Source: JACKAL01 sp964400355 (GTDB lineage Bacteria > Bdellovibrionota > Bdellovibrionia > Bdellovibrionales > JAGQZY01). From it: a stretch of DNA of 64,000 nucleotides. The notes beneath the pieces are model-generated. The model did no database searches. It worked only from the letters and a program-made list of their open reading frames with translations, and was not told where the DNA came from. Positions 15,674 through 24,823 of the stretch are shown here, one piece after another (position 1 is the stretch's first letter; every line of letters begins with the position of its first letter). The position numbers and the translations under genes are program-made. The DNA is taken from contig CAYNTO010000003.1 in assembly GCA_964400355.1 (NCBI GenBank), forward strand, positions 1 to 64,000. The letters are read 5' to 3'.

Positions 15674-16423
15674 TTAAGCGGGTAGGGTCATGATAAGCGG
15701 ACGACCTTTGGTAATGACGAGAGTGTGTTCGTACTGAGCCGTTAAAAATTTTTTCTTGGTGGCCAATGTCCAACCATCTCCAACGTCATGCACCTGGCGC
15801 GCACCGGTGGAGAGAAAGGGCTCAATGGTGATCACCAAATTTTCGGTGAGAACGCGTTTGTCTTTGGGGTCGAAGTATCCGGGAATAAAACCAGGTTCTT
15901 CATGGAGGGCTCGCCCCACGCCGTGGCTCCCCAAGTTTCTGATAACAGTGAGATTATTTTTGCGTGCGTGTGTTTCAATAGTGCGACCGATAACATTTAT
16001 GAGTCTACCGGCGCGAGCCTCATCACAAGCCAATTCCAATGCGCGTTTTGTGGCGACGCAAAGATTTGTTTTAATGTCGGACTCAGGGGGAATAATGAAC
16101 GAACCACCGGTATCAGCAAAGTACCCATCGAGTTCGGCTGAGACATCGATATTCACCAGGTCAGATGCAGCCAGAACTTTATCGCCAGGAATGCCGTGCG
16201 CGGCCTGCTCGTTCACGCTGATACATGTAGTGCCTGGGAAATTGTAAGTGAGCTTAGGAGCGGAGCGGGCGCCGTGGAACTCCAAGAACCGTCTGCCGAT
16301 TTCATCGAGCTCACGGGTGGTCATGCCTGGTTCCAAGGCGCGCCCCATAGCCTGGAGGCAGTTGGCGACAATGCGGCCAATTTTTTGGAGGGCGATGAGG
16401 TCTTGTTCAGATTCTATGGACAT
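15674..16423 (-). CDS. map: Methionine aminopeptidase, type I
   Basis: A 249-residue metallopeptidase that removes the initiator methionine from new proteins. The metal ligands are visible: Asp in NIDVSAELDGYFADTGG (two Asp), His in SHGVGRALHEEP, Glu in ITIEPF and Glu in AQYEHTLV; the substrate-contacting His is in AAHGIPG. The length is that of the bacterial single-domain enzyme. It leads the operon that continues with the MFS, nitrilase and GNAT genes. Confidence 0.95.
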   Translation of the reverse strand: MSIESEQDLIALQKIGRIVANCLQAMGRALEPGMTTRELDEIGRRFLEFHGARSAPKLTYNFPGTTCISVNEQAAHGIPGDKVLAASDLVNIDVSAELDGYFADTGGSFIIPPESDIKTNLCVATKRALELACDEARAGRLINVIGRTIETHARKNNLTVIRNLGSHGVGRALHEEPGFIPGYFDPKDKRVLTENLVITIEPFLSTGARQVHDVGDGWTLATKKKFLTAQYEHTLVITKGRPLIMTLPA

Positions 16424-16550
16424 AAAATTAGCCTAACACAATGTGATTTTCGGGTCAGCCGATATGAAATAATTTCCGCCTTTTCGCTTTGAGAGCCTCC
16501 CAGGCCAGGTCCTATGGCATAATCCGAGCCACACAACAATCGAGGGATAT

Positions 16551-18260
16551 ATGCGTTTAATACTAGCCTTAGCCGTTTCCGTGTTTTCAATCGCCCACGC
16601 TGATGTTAGCGCCAAGGATTCCAAATGTGCCACCTCCAAAAAAGACAAGTTTGAAACAGCCACGCGCATCGGCGATGAGTCGAATCTTTACTCCGGCCAA
16701 TGCATCGATACGGATCGCTTTCGTCCTGCGGTAATAGTTAAAGAAACCGCTGATGCGATTCAATTCGCGAACTACAAGCACCTGGGCGAATACTGGACGG
16801 CAACTCTGTCTAAAAAAGCCAAAGTGGACGGGATCCTTTTCCAGATCGTGCGCTTTGATGTCGTATCCGGCGTAACGGCGGCACACACTCAGTTTCGCGT
16901 GCGTTTCGAAAAAGGTTCAGAGTTGGAGTTGGTCTCTCAACTTGATAAAACTAAAAAAACAAAAACCAATGATATCATTGTGTCCTACGAGGCCTCGCGA
17001 CCCAAGGATACGGCGTATAATTTCGCTCTCGGCGCGTTTAGCAACTACGTGTCTGTGGCGCGCGTCGTATCTGGCGAACAACGCCAATCGGAGAGCATTG
17101 AGAACACAACAGAGCAGTATCAGCTCAATGTGAACTCAGATGTGGCGCTGGACACACTCATCTCCGCGATTCAGCAGAGCGACCGCGAGCTCTTCTCACG
17201 CATCTACAACACTCTCAAACCCAACTGCACCACCGAGGTGTTTGATCTCCTCGATAAGATGCCCGCAGTAGCTGAAAAAAATCCTGAACCCTTCCTCACG
17301 GTTTTATCGAATGATCCAGTTGCGGGCCCGTCCATCGCTGCGCTCGAAGAGCGTGGAATTCTAAAAAAGCGCGTGGCGAATCTTAAAGAAGAATTAGAAG
17401 CCGGAGCCACCGATGCTCCAGCCGAAAAAACTCCTAAGAAAACACAGCAACTGCTGGCCACTGTAGATGGAGCTCCGTACTCCCTCGTGTTTGTCGTTCA
17501 CGAGGGTGAACAAGACTCTCAAGTGGTAGCCGAAGCGCAAAAGTTGGCCTACGCTCTCTTTCCGCAAGTGGCACAACAACTAGTCTCGTCGTTGATGCTT
17601 TCGCAGGGCGATTCTGAAAATCTNNNNNNNNNNNNNNNNNNNNNNNNNNNNNNNNNNNNNNNNNNNNNNNNNNNNNNNNNNNNNNNNNNNNNNNNNNNNN
17701 NNNNNNNNNNNNNNNNNNNNNNNGTGAGCAACGATCAAGTGGATATTCATATGCTCGAGATCCCAAGCCCCGCCGATACCTCGCTGGCACCAGTTGCAAT
17801 CGTCAACTTTTCGCAAGCGGTGAGTGCGAACGAGCCAGAGATCAAAGTACACTTTGGCCCATTCGGAGGAATCGCAGGATCCATCACTCCCGAACGCCAG
17901 GGGCAACTGCAAGTTCTCACCGGCATGGATTGCACCACGCAAGCGGCAGCCGCACCGCGCTTGCTGGGGAAACTCACGCTGCTCGGCATGTCGAAGTGGA
18001 AGGACGTGGTGTTTCAGATCTTCTCAGTAGATCTCGATGCAAAATCCGCATCAGTGAAAACTATGGATATTCGTATCAAGACATTCCCGGTTTCGTGCAC
18101 GTCAAAGGACGACGTCAATGAGCAGTTCACAGCCAACGCCAACACCAAGATTGAAGAGCTCAAGGACAAAATGACAGAGAACAAAGAGTCCACAGCCCTC
18201 TCCATTCTCAACAAAATTTTGTCGAACAATAGCGATAACGCCGTCTCAGGCATGCGCTAG
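16551..18260 (+). CDS. Secreted protein of unknown function, contains a gap
   Basis: The protein starts with a signal peptide (LILALAVSVFSIAHA, cleavage near residue 17) and has a long hydrophilic mature part with few cysteines (CATSK, GQCID, KPNCTTE, GMDCTT, PVSCTS). Residues about 358-391 are N. Unlike the other gaps the flanks do not overlap, so the true length and even the frame across the gap are unproven. GAGGGA before the ATG supports the start and a CATAAT at 16518 may be its -10. No family is recognised. Confidence 0.65.
   Translation: MRLILALAVSVFSIAHADVSAKDSKCATSKKDKFETATRIGDESNLYSGQCIDTDRFRPAVIVKETADAIQFANYKHLGEYWTATLSKKAKVDGILFQIVRFDVVSGVTAAHTQFRVRFEKGSELELVSQLDKTKKTKTNDIIVSYEASRPKDTAYNFALGAFSNYVSVARVVSGEQRQSESIENTTEQYQLNVNSDVALDTLISAIQQSDRELFSRIYNTLKPNCTTEVFDLLDKMPAVAEKNPEPFLTVLSNDPVAGPSIAALEERGILKKRVANLKEELEAGATDAPAEKTPKKTQQLLATVDGAPYSLVFVVHEGEQDSQVVAEAQKLAYALFPQVAQQLVSSLMLSQGDSENXXXXXXXXXXXXXXXXXXXXXXXXXXXXXXXXXXVSNDQVDIHMLEIPSPADTSLAPVAIVNFSQAVSANEPEIKVHFGPFGGIAGSITPERQGQLQVLTGMDCTTQAAAAPRLLGKLTLLGMSKWKDVVFQIFSVDLDAKSASVKTMDIRIKTFPVSCTSKDDVNEQFTANANTKIEELKDKMTENKESTALSILNKILSNNSDNAVSGMR
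17624..17723. other. Genuine assembly gap of unknown length
   Basis: 100 N inside a secreted protein gene. The flanking 55-base segments differ, so real sequence is missing, and 100 is probably a placeholder. Confidence 0.9.
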
Positions 18261-18299
18261 GGCTTTCGATTAAAAAATGCCTGCGGTTTTGTGGCAGAG

Positions 18300-21020
18300 C
18301 TATACGCTGTAAGTGGACACCGTGCTGATGAGAAGCTGCCGGTCGACGGGCTTGGTCAAGTGATCGTCGAAGCCGTTTTCTAAACAGTGCTTGCGCTCTT
18401 CTTTCATCGCATGTGCGGTGAAGGCGATGATGGGCTTTACATAGCCGCGCGTGCGCAACTCTTTAGTAGCTTGGTACCCATCCATTTCGGGCATTTGTAA
18501 ATCCATAAGCACAATATTAAAATTACCACGCATGGCTTTATCCACACCCTCGCGACCATTATTGGCAGTTTCTACGGTGGCACCGCCGCGCGTGAGAATT
18601 GTGCGCACCAACGACAAGTTATCAATGCTGTCGTCGACCACCAGAACTTTTACATGAGAGAGCTGCTGTTCAGGAGGTGGAGTGATCGCTGAGACACGGC
18701 TGCTGTCGTGAGAGGGATCGGTTGTGGCGCGCAAAGCCTCTTCTGACTGACCATGGCTGATCGAAACCACAAACGTACTTCCTGCATCTGGAAAACTTTC
18801 CCGAAGGACCACGTCACCACCAAGTGCATGCGCCAGTTTTCTCGAAAGAACCAAACCCAGTCCTGTGCCGCCAAAACGCCGGGTAGTCGTGACATCTGCT
18901 TGAGTAAAGGGTGAGAAGAGACGGCTGGCTTGATCGGGTCGGATGCCAGGCCCGGTGTCCTTGATAATAAATTCCAACTTGCTCGAGTCTTTTTTTGCCA
19001 ATTTAATTTTTAAACTCACGGAGCCCTTCTCAGTAAATTTAATGGCATTGCCGGTAATGTTGAACAGGATTTGACGCAAGCGAGTGGGATCCGTTTTTAT
19101 CGTGCCTGGCACGATGCCCTCCGTCGCCACTACTAGCTTAATGCCTTTGCCGGTGGCTTCCAGGTTTAACAATGTGATGATCTCATTGACCAAATCCAAG
19201 AGCGGCACATCCACTTTTTCAACTTCGAGTTTACCGGCTTCGACCTTCGACAGATCAAGAATATCGTTGATAATAGTGGAGAGAAGTGTGCCGTTACGTT
19301 TGATGATCTCTATGTAGTTGAGTTTTTCGGATGGAGTCAGATCATCTGTGACCAGGAGTTCGGAAAAGCCAATAACTGCGCCGAGAGGTGTTCGAATCTC
19401 ATGGCTCATATTAGCTAGGAACGCGCTCTTCGTTTCGCTGGCGGCGTCGGCTGCCACTTTGGCATTTTTTAATTCGGCCTCGATAGCTTTATAATTAGAA
19501 ACATTGGTAGCAACAACGACAAAGCCGGTGACCTTGTTGCTGGTATCAAATTCTGGAACAAAAGTGATACTGAGAATTGCGTGCCGCGTGACCCCCCGCG
19601 AATCACGCTCGTAGGTTACAATTTCCCCACCGAGAACGCGATCAATATAAGGTTTATTGGCCGGATAACGTTCGGGCCCTAGAATCTCCCGAAAGCTCAC
19701 GTTGCGAATTTTTTCGGGAGTTAGGCCAAACCAATCACAAAAGGAATTATTGGCAAATTGCACGCGCTCATTTTTATCCATCTGCGCTACCAGAATCGGA
19801 AGCGCGTTAGTGATCGTGCGCAATTGGAGCTCACTCTCTTGCAAAGCTACTGTTCGCTGTTGCACGCGACGCTCGAGCTCCTCATTGGCCGCTTTAATGT
19901 CGGTGATGTCGCGGGTCACTGTCGAATAACCAGTGAGATGGCCATCTCTATCGTAGAGGGGATCAATCACAATATTTGCCCAAAATTGAGATCCATCGCG
20001 GCGCACGCGGACCGCTTCACCCTCGAAGTGCCCGCGTTCAGCAGCGATTCTCAGCTCCAGGGCTACCGTGTCGACAGCGCTCTCGGACTTTGAATAAAAA
20101 ATGGAGACGTGCTTGCCGATGGCTTCCGCCTCCGAATAACCAGTTATTCTTTGTGCGCCCGAATTCCAGGTGGTCACTATTCCCTGAGGATCGAGCATAT
20201 AGATGGCGTAATCACGAACCGCAGCCACAAGTACACGAAACTTTTCTTCGCTCTTACCAAGAACGAGTTCGTTGCGTTTTTGGCGCAATAAAAAAATACG
20301 CTCGCCCACCGAACCGATGAGGGCAATGCCCAGGATCAGAAGTGTTGTGGAGATGACTGCCAGGGAGAGTCCTTGGGTCACTAGAAGATTGTCTGCGGTG
20401 ATTTCCAGAGAATCGTCGTGAACAAATGTTGCGGCAAACATGCCCGTGTAGTGCATGCCAGAAATGGCAGCCCCCATCAGTGTGCTTGCTAACGTCATCA
20501 AGAAAAGTCGATCCGGTTTGTTGCGCAAACGGATCAAAATCATCAGAGCCGCAAACGACGCCACAAGTGCGATGATCACCGAAAGAACTACTAAATAGTA
20601 ATTCCACTCAATACGCGCGGACATTCTCATGGAGAACATCCCAATGTAGTGCATGCCGCTAATGCCCGCAGCCATGGCCACACCCGCCGCAACAAGAGAA
20701 TTGAGGTGAACCACCGGTCGGCTCACCACAAACAGTGCCAACGCGCTGGCGCCGATAGCAACCACAACCGAAAGAATCATGAGCGGGACATCGTAGGCCA
20801 TCTCCATGCCTGGCATTTCAAAGGCCAGCATACCCACAAAATGCATGCTCCAGATGCCTGTGCCCATTGCAAGGGCGCCGCAAGTGAGCCAAAGCGCATG
20901 AGCTTTCCCCTTAGACTGCGTAACGCTGTGACCAAGGTTGAGAGCCACATAGGACGCAAATATAGCCACGAATACCGAGAGTACTACGAGCAGCGGGCTA
21001 TAGTGCATTTCCATGGTCAT
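18300..21020 (-). CDS. MHYT-PAS-PAS hybrid histidine kinase with REC domain
   Basis: A 906-residue membrane kinase. Residues 1-250 form an MHYT sensor with seven membrane segments and the repeated motif MHFVG, MHYIG and MHYTG, thought to bind copper and sense a gas such as O2, CO or NO. Two PAS domains follow (about 270-385 and 405-525), then HisKA with the phospho-His in SHEIRTPLG, a HATPase with GTGLGLVLS, and a receiver domain with its Asp in VLMDLQMPEMDG. It is transcribed away from the GAF kinase at 21351, with a 330-base control region between them. Confidence 0.93.
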   Translation of the reverse strand: MTMEMHYSPLLVVLSVFVAIFASYVALNLGHSVTQSKGKAHALWLTCGALAMGTGIWSMHFVGMLAFEMPGMEMAYDVPLMILSVVVAIGASALALFVVSRPVVHLNSLVAAGVAMAAGISGMHYIGMFSMRMSARIEWNYYLVVLSVIIALVASFAALMILIRLRNKPDRLFLMTLASTLMGAAISGMHYTGMFAATFVHDDSLEITADNLLVTQGLSLAVISTTLLILGIALIGSVGERIFLLRQKRNELVLGKSEEKFRVLVAAVRDYAIYMLDPQGIVTTWNSGAQRITGYSEAEAIGKHVSIFYSKSESAVDTVALELRIAAERGHFEGEAVRVRRDGSQFWANIVIDPLYDRDGHLTGYSTVTRDITDIKAANEELERRVQQRTVALQESELQLRTITNALPILVAQMDKNERVQFANNSFCDWFGLTPEKIRNVSFREILGPERYPANKPYIDRVLGGEIVTYERDSRGVTRHAILSITFVPEFDTSNKVTGFVVVATNVSNYKAIEAELKNAKVAADAASETKSAFLANMSHEIRTPLGAVIGFSELLVTDDLTPSEKLNYIEIIKRNGTLLSTIINDILDLSKVEAGKLEVEKVDVPLLDLVNEIITLLNLEATGKGIKLVVATEGIVPGTIKTDPTRLRQILFNITGNAIKFTEKGSVSLKIKLAKKDSSKLEFIIKDTGPGIRPDQASRLFSPFTQADVTTTRRFGGTGLGLVLSRKLAHALGGDVVLRESFPDAGSTFVVSISHGQSEEALRATTDPSHDSSRVSAITPPPEQQLSHVKVLVVDDSIDNLSLVRTILTRGGATVETANNGREGVDKAMRGNFNIVLMDLQMPEMDGYQATKELRTRGYVKPIIAFTAHAMKEERKHCLENGFDDHLTKPVDRQLLISTVSTYSV

Positions 21021-21350
21021 AGTTCAAAACGCTATCATAACTTCAAATCCACAGACAAACAAAACGAAGTGCGGGCCGATTTTCTTTGGTGTACTTTTAG
21101 GGCGGCGTACCTAGCCGTGGCATTGTCCAACCTACGGCCTCAGGGAAAAAGACTTTACCTGTAATTTGTTTACGCACAAATAAACTCTTGGGCCTAAATC
21201 TTAACATAGAGTTTTACCTATATAGAGTTTCAGGCCCTTGATCTTATTTTTCAGCGCGTGTGGCATTAGAACTAAACGTTTTATGTTAATGTCGTTAAAC
21301 TCTTTATAAATGATACATATTTATTGTCCTTCCTATTGCTGTGTTGACCA
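21021..21350. promoter_or_regulatory. Divergent control region of two kinase genes
   Basis: 330 bases without a gene. They hold a dyad ATTTGT-N6-ACAAAT (21164-21181), a direct repeat ATAGAGTTT (21207-21215 and 21222-21230, 15 bases apart) between inverted GGGCCT/AGGCCC (about 21190-21236), and an AT-rich stretch up to the GAF kinase start. No small gene or RNA could be identified. Confidence 0.35.
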
Positions 21351-22571
21351 ATGTTAAAGGAACAACAAGCCTCAAGAATTATTACTGCCACAGTGGAGGC
21401 ACTCTCCGTGGCTTCGCACATCGAAGAAATTACAAAAATAACTTCGGAAGCCGCGAGAGGCTTGGTCAATGCAGATGGTACGACCTTTGTCCTTAGAGAT
21501 GACGATAAGTGTTACTACGCCGATGAAGATGCTATTTCTCCACTCTGGAAAGGGTTACGTTTTCCTATAGAGGCGTGCATCAGCGGTTGGTCGATGTTAC
21601 ACCGTGAAGTTGTGACTATCCCTGACATCTATAAAGACTCACGCGTACCTATTAATGCGTACAAACCCACATTTGTAAAAAGCCTCTGCATGGTTCCCAT
21701 TCGATCGGCAAGTCCCATCGGCGCCATCGGCAACTATTGGTCTCATGAATATGTGGCTACAGAAGAAGATATTAAGCATCTGCAGATTCTAGCAAACTGC
21801 GCCGCCGTGGCTGTGGAAAACTGGGAGTTACGGCGTTCGGTAGAAACACGGAACAACGAAAAGATCACGTTGAGTGTGCGCCAAATGGAACTTGAAGCAG
21901 CACTACATACGCTGGTACACGACTTGAGAAACCCGATGAGCTCGATTTTGGCGTTTTCGGACCTCCTGCGCAGTTATATCGGTGAGAATATGGATGATCG
22001 TGCGAGCTCCTATTTTGAATCCATCAATCGAACCGCCACGCGCGTTCATCAGACTATTGGACAACTCTTGGCTCTCTATAAACTCACCAATGCAGAACTG
22101 TGTAAGCGCCCCACAGACCTTACTATTATTGGTCAGGAGATTGAATCTCAGTTGCGCATGCAGGCTCCAGATCGCGTATTGCACGTTTCCATCGATGAAC
22201 GAATGATGGCCTATGCCGATCCGCTTCTCATACGACTCGTTATGGAGAATCTATTTATCAACGCGTACAAGTTCACGGGCACACGAGCAAACCCCGAAAT
22301 TCATTTCGGACTCCATTGCGTAAAAGACAAAACGCAAACGTTCTATGTCCGTGACAATGGAGTTGGTTTCGATTCTGCTGACTCATCAAAATTATTTAAA
22401 CCTTTAGGGCGATTGCATGGATCGAGTTTCGCGGGAACCGGTCTTGGCCTGGCGAGTGTTGCGCAAATTGTAAATGCCCATGGCGGCTCTGTAAGTGCAC
22501 AGGGTGAACGAGACAGAGGGGCCGTATTCTATTTTTCGTTGCCTCTAGAGCCGGAGGTTCAATTTGGCTAA
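21351..22571 (+). CDS. GAF-domain sensor histidine kinase
   Basis: A 406-residue soluble kinase. A GAF domain spans residues 15-160 (including SGWSMLHREVVTIPDIYKD and KSLCMVPI, typical of GAF), then HisKA with LVHDLRNPMSSIL (His near 190), and HATPase with DNGVGFD and GTGLGLASV. Its stop overlaps the TTG start of the HD-GYP regulator by 8 bases, so the kinase and regulator are co-translated and most likely partners. The GAF ligand is unknown. Confidence 0.92.
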   Translation: MLKEQQASRIITATVEALSVASHIEEITKITSEAARGLVNADGTTFVLRDDDKCYYADEDAISPLWKGLRFPIEACISGWSMLHREVVTIPDIYKDSRVPINAYKPTFVKSLCMVPIRSASPIGAIGNYWSHEYVATEEDIKHLQILANCAAVAVENWELRRSVETRNNEKITLSVRQMELEAALHTLVHDLRNPMSSILAFSDLLRSYIGENMDDRASSYFESINRTATRVHQTIGQLLALYKLTNAELCKRPTDLTIIGQEIESQLRMQAPDRVLHVSIDERMMAYADPLLIRLVMENLFINAYKFTGTRANPEIHFGLHCVKDKTQTFYVRDNGVGFDSADSSKLFKPLGRLHGSSFAGTGLGLASVAQIVNAHGGSVSAQGERDRGAVFYFSLPLEPEVQFG

Positions 22572-23886
22572 AAAAATTCTGATTGTCGATGATAACGAAG
22601 ACTTGCGACGCGCATTGGTCGAGATCGTCGAAAGCGGTGGTTATGAGGTTCGTGTGGCTGAAGACGGCGAAGTAGGCCGCGCCATCTACGATACAGATCG
22701 CCCCGATCTGGTGTTGACCGATCTAAAAATGCCAAACATGAATGGCTTTGAACTTTTAAAGTACGTGAGGGCCGCTGGAAAAACCCCCGTTGTACTCATG
22801 ACTGCTTTCGGTCACATCATTGAAACCAAAAGAGCGTTCGATATGGGTGCCGATGATTTTTTTACCAAACCTCTTAAGGGAGAGGAGATTCTTGCAAGTA
22901 TACGCAAATGTCTAGGTGAAGAAAAAAAGGCTCCGCCGGAAAACATCGAAAAAATGTACTGCCGCATACCGGTTCAGGATTTTGTCTCGCACGAGGTTTT
23001 ACGTATGAACGTGCACGTGCGACTCTCACCAACGAAGTATGTGCGAGTGGCCCACAAGGGCGATCATGTGCCCCCTGAGAGAGTAGAAACTTACAAAGCG
23101 AAGGGTGTGACTTATCTGTATGTTCACAAAGACGACTTCGCAATGCTTGTAGGGTTCAATTTAAAGCTAGCGAGAAAAGTGAGCGGCGATTCAAACATAG
23201 ATTTCTTAAAACGAGCGAACTTTATGCGTTACACTACCGAAACAATACTGGAGCAAATAGCTGTAAAGGGTGTCGATGAGCAAGCGTATGAGGACGCCAA
23301 GGATTGCATGAAGAGCTACATTCAGTTGATCTCGGATAGTTATACGATCACCGACATGCTCGATTCACTCAATAGCCACGCAGATTGGATCTACGCACAT
23401 TCACTCGGAGTGAGTGTCTACAGCATCATGATTGCGCGCAAATTGGGATGGACCTCATCGAACACATTTTTTAAATTGGGAATGGCAGCATTGCTCCACG
23501 ATATCGGCTTAAAAGAGGTAGATCCTGAGATCCTCAGCGCGCCACGACACACGCTCAACCACGAGACACGAAATATTTATGAGACCCACACGGTGCGCGG
23601 CCGAGAAATTCTCGCGGCGCTGCGTGAAATTCCAGATGAGGTCATTCAGATCGTTAACCAGCACCACGAGGCTTGCCATGGGCGTGGGTATCCGGCGCGG
23701 CTTTCACAGGAAAAAATCCACCCATTGGCAAAGATTGTCGCGGTGGCCGACTCTTTTTGTTACGAGGCTCTAAAGACACCTCACTCAGACGCGTGTGACG
23801 CCGGCACAGCAATTCGTCGTATGGATTCGAGCCATGGTTTTGATCCCGCAGTGTTCGAAGCACTTCGCTCGCAATGTACAAACTAG
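22564..23886 (+). CDS. Response regulator with HD-GYP-type phosphodiesterase domain
   Basis: A 440-residue regulator. The receiver domain (1-120) has the phosphoacceptor Asp53 in LTDLKMPNM and Lys in FTKPL. A linker of about 130 residues follows, then an HD-GYP domain with LLHDIGL near 314 and HHEACHGRGYP near 366. HD-GYP enzymes hydrolyse cyclic di-GMP, so the GAF kinase probably controls c-di-GMP through this protein. The start is TTG, supported by GGAGG seven bases before it. The metal-ligand set looks mostly present but activity is not proven. Confidence 0.9.
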   Translation: MAKKILIVDDNEDLRRALVEIVESGGYEVRVAEDGEVGRAIYDTDRPDLVLTDLKMPNMNGFELLKYVRAAGKTPVVLMTAFGHIIETKRAFDMGADDFFTKPLKGEEILASIRKCLGEEKKAPPENIEKMYCRIPVQDFVSHEVLRMNVHVRLSPTKYVRVAHKGDHVPPERVETYKAKGVTYLYVHKDDFAMLVGFNLKLARKVSGDSNIDFLKRANFMRYTTETILEQIAVKGVDEQAYEDAKDCMKSYIQLISDSYTITDMLDSLNSHADWIYAHSLGVSVYSIMIARKLGWTSSNTFFKLGMAALLHDIGLKEVDPEILSAPRHTLNHETRNIYETHTVRGREILAALREIPDEVIQIVNQHHEACHGRGYPARLSQEKIHPLAKIVAVADSFCYEALKTPHSDACDAGTAIRRMDSSHGFDPAVFEALRSQCTN

Positions 23887-23925
23887 AATCCACACGTCGC
23901 GGCGGCTTTATTGTTGCGCACCGAG

Positions 23926-24804
23926 ATGGGCCTGGTTATAGTTTGTACAATGACTCTACAGGCCCTTTCGATGTGTTTATTTTTTCTAATTTCCAATGCT
24001 CAGTCGTCAGTAAAGACCATTGATATCCCACCGGATCAAACCGCCAGTAAAGTTATAAAAATAAAAGGAGACCATCAGGCGTTTTGGAACACGGATGCCG
24101 CCCGTGGACACAGTCTTCTGGTGAGCATCGGCGGGACCAATAGCAAACCTTCCGATCTGGCAGCAATCAATACGACGGCGGCAGAACTAGGCTACGACGT
24201 GATTGCCGTGGACTACGACAATCACGTAATCAGTACAACATGTAAGGAATCTTCCGATCCAAAATGCTTTGATCACTTTCGCGAGGAAATCACCACTGGG
24301 AAAAGTGTCAGCCCACTTGTGGAGGTGGACACTGCGAATGGGATCGAGAGCCGTATGCTTTCGTTACTTCAATACCTAAAACAGCGCGACAGCACACGCT
24401 GGGGCGCCTATATGACTAACGACAAAGTTGCGTGGCAAAAAGTTGTTGTGATTGGACACTCGCAGGGATCGGGTCACGCCGCCTATTTGGCAAAGAAACA
24501 TTTACTACGAGCGGCTATTTTACTAGCCGGTCCCCAAGATCGTTTTTCTAACGGGCAGAAGGTGGCTTGGCTACATAAGACGTCTAAGACTCCGCGGCAA
24601 AGGTACTTTGCATTTTTGCATAAGGACGATTTTTTTGGCAGCGATCACCAGTTGGCCAATCTGAGTATCTTAAGAAATGACACAAGAGCCTCCTCCGATA
24701 TTGTGGTATCTACAGTGAAGGTTGAAGATCCACACATGGCGGTAATATTTCCGCAGTTTTCGGAAGTGTGGAAAAAGTTACTCATCCAAGCAAAGACTAA
24801 TTAA
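23926..24804 (+). CDS. Secreted alpha/beta hydrolase (BPSS1187-like)
   Basis: An alpha/beta hydrolase-like protein with an N-terminal hydrophobic signal or anchor (MTLQALSMCLFFLISNA). The nucleophile elbow is GHSQGSG. SIGGTNSKP could form the oxyanion region and the acid/His residues would be in FLHKDDFFG and VEDPHMAV. The overall pattern resembles the family named after Burkholderia BPSS1187. The frame is open from two TTG codons at 23911 to ATG codons at 23926 and 23950, and no clear ribosome site chooses among them. The physiological ester is unknown. Confidence 0.7.
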   Translation: MGLVIVCTMTLQALSMCLFFLISNAQSSVKTIDIPPDQTASKVIKIKGDHQAFWNTDAARGHSLLVSIGGTNSKPSDLAAINTTAAELGYDVIAVDYDNHVISTTCKESSDPKCFDHFREEITTGKSVSPLVEVDTANGIESRMLSLLQYLKQRDSTRWGAYMTNDKVAWQKVVVIGHSQGSGHAAYLAKKHLLRAAILLAGPQDRFSNGQKVAWLHKTSKTPRQRYFAFLHKDDFFGSDHQLANLSILRNDTRASSDIVVSTVKVEDPHMAVIFPQFSEVWKKLLIQAKTN

Positions 24805-24823
24805 AAAATTAGATGTGCTTTGC
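24790..24823. terminator. Stem-loop between convergent genes
   Basis: GCAAAG (24790-24795) and CTTTGC (24818-24823) form the outer arms and CTAATT/AATTAG (24797-24802 and 24807-24812) the inner arms around AAAA. It spans both gene ends, including the TAA of the hydrolase. It is AU-rich and lacks a classic GC stem with a U-tract, so termination in both directions is only probable. Confidence 0.45.
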
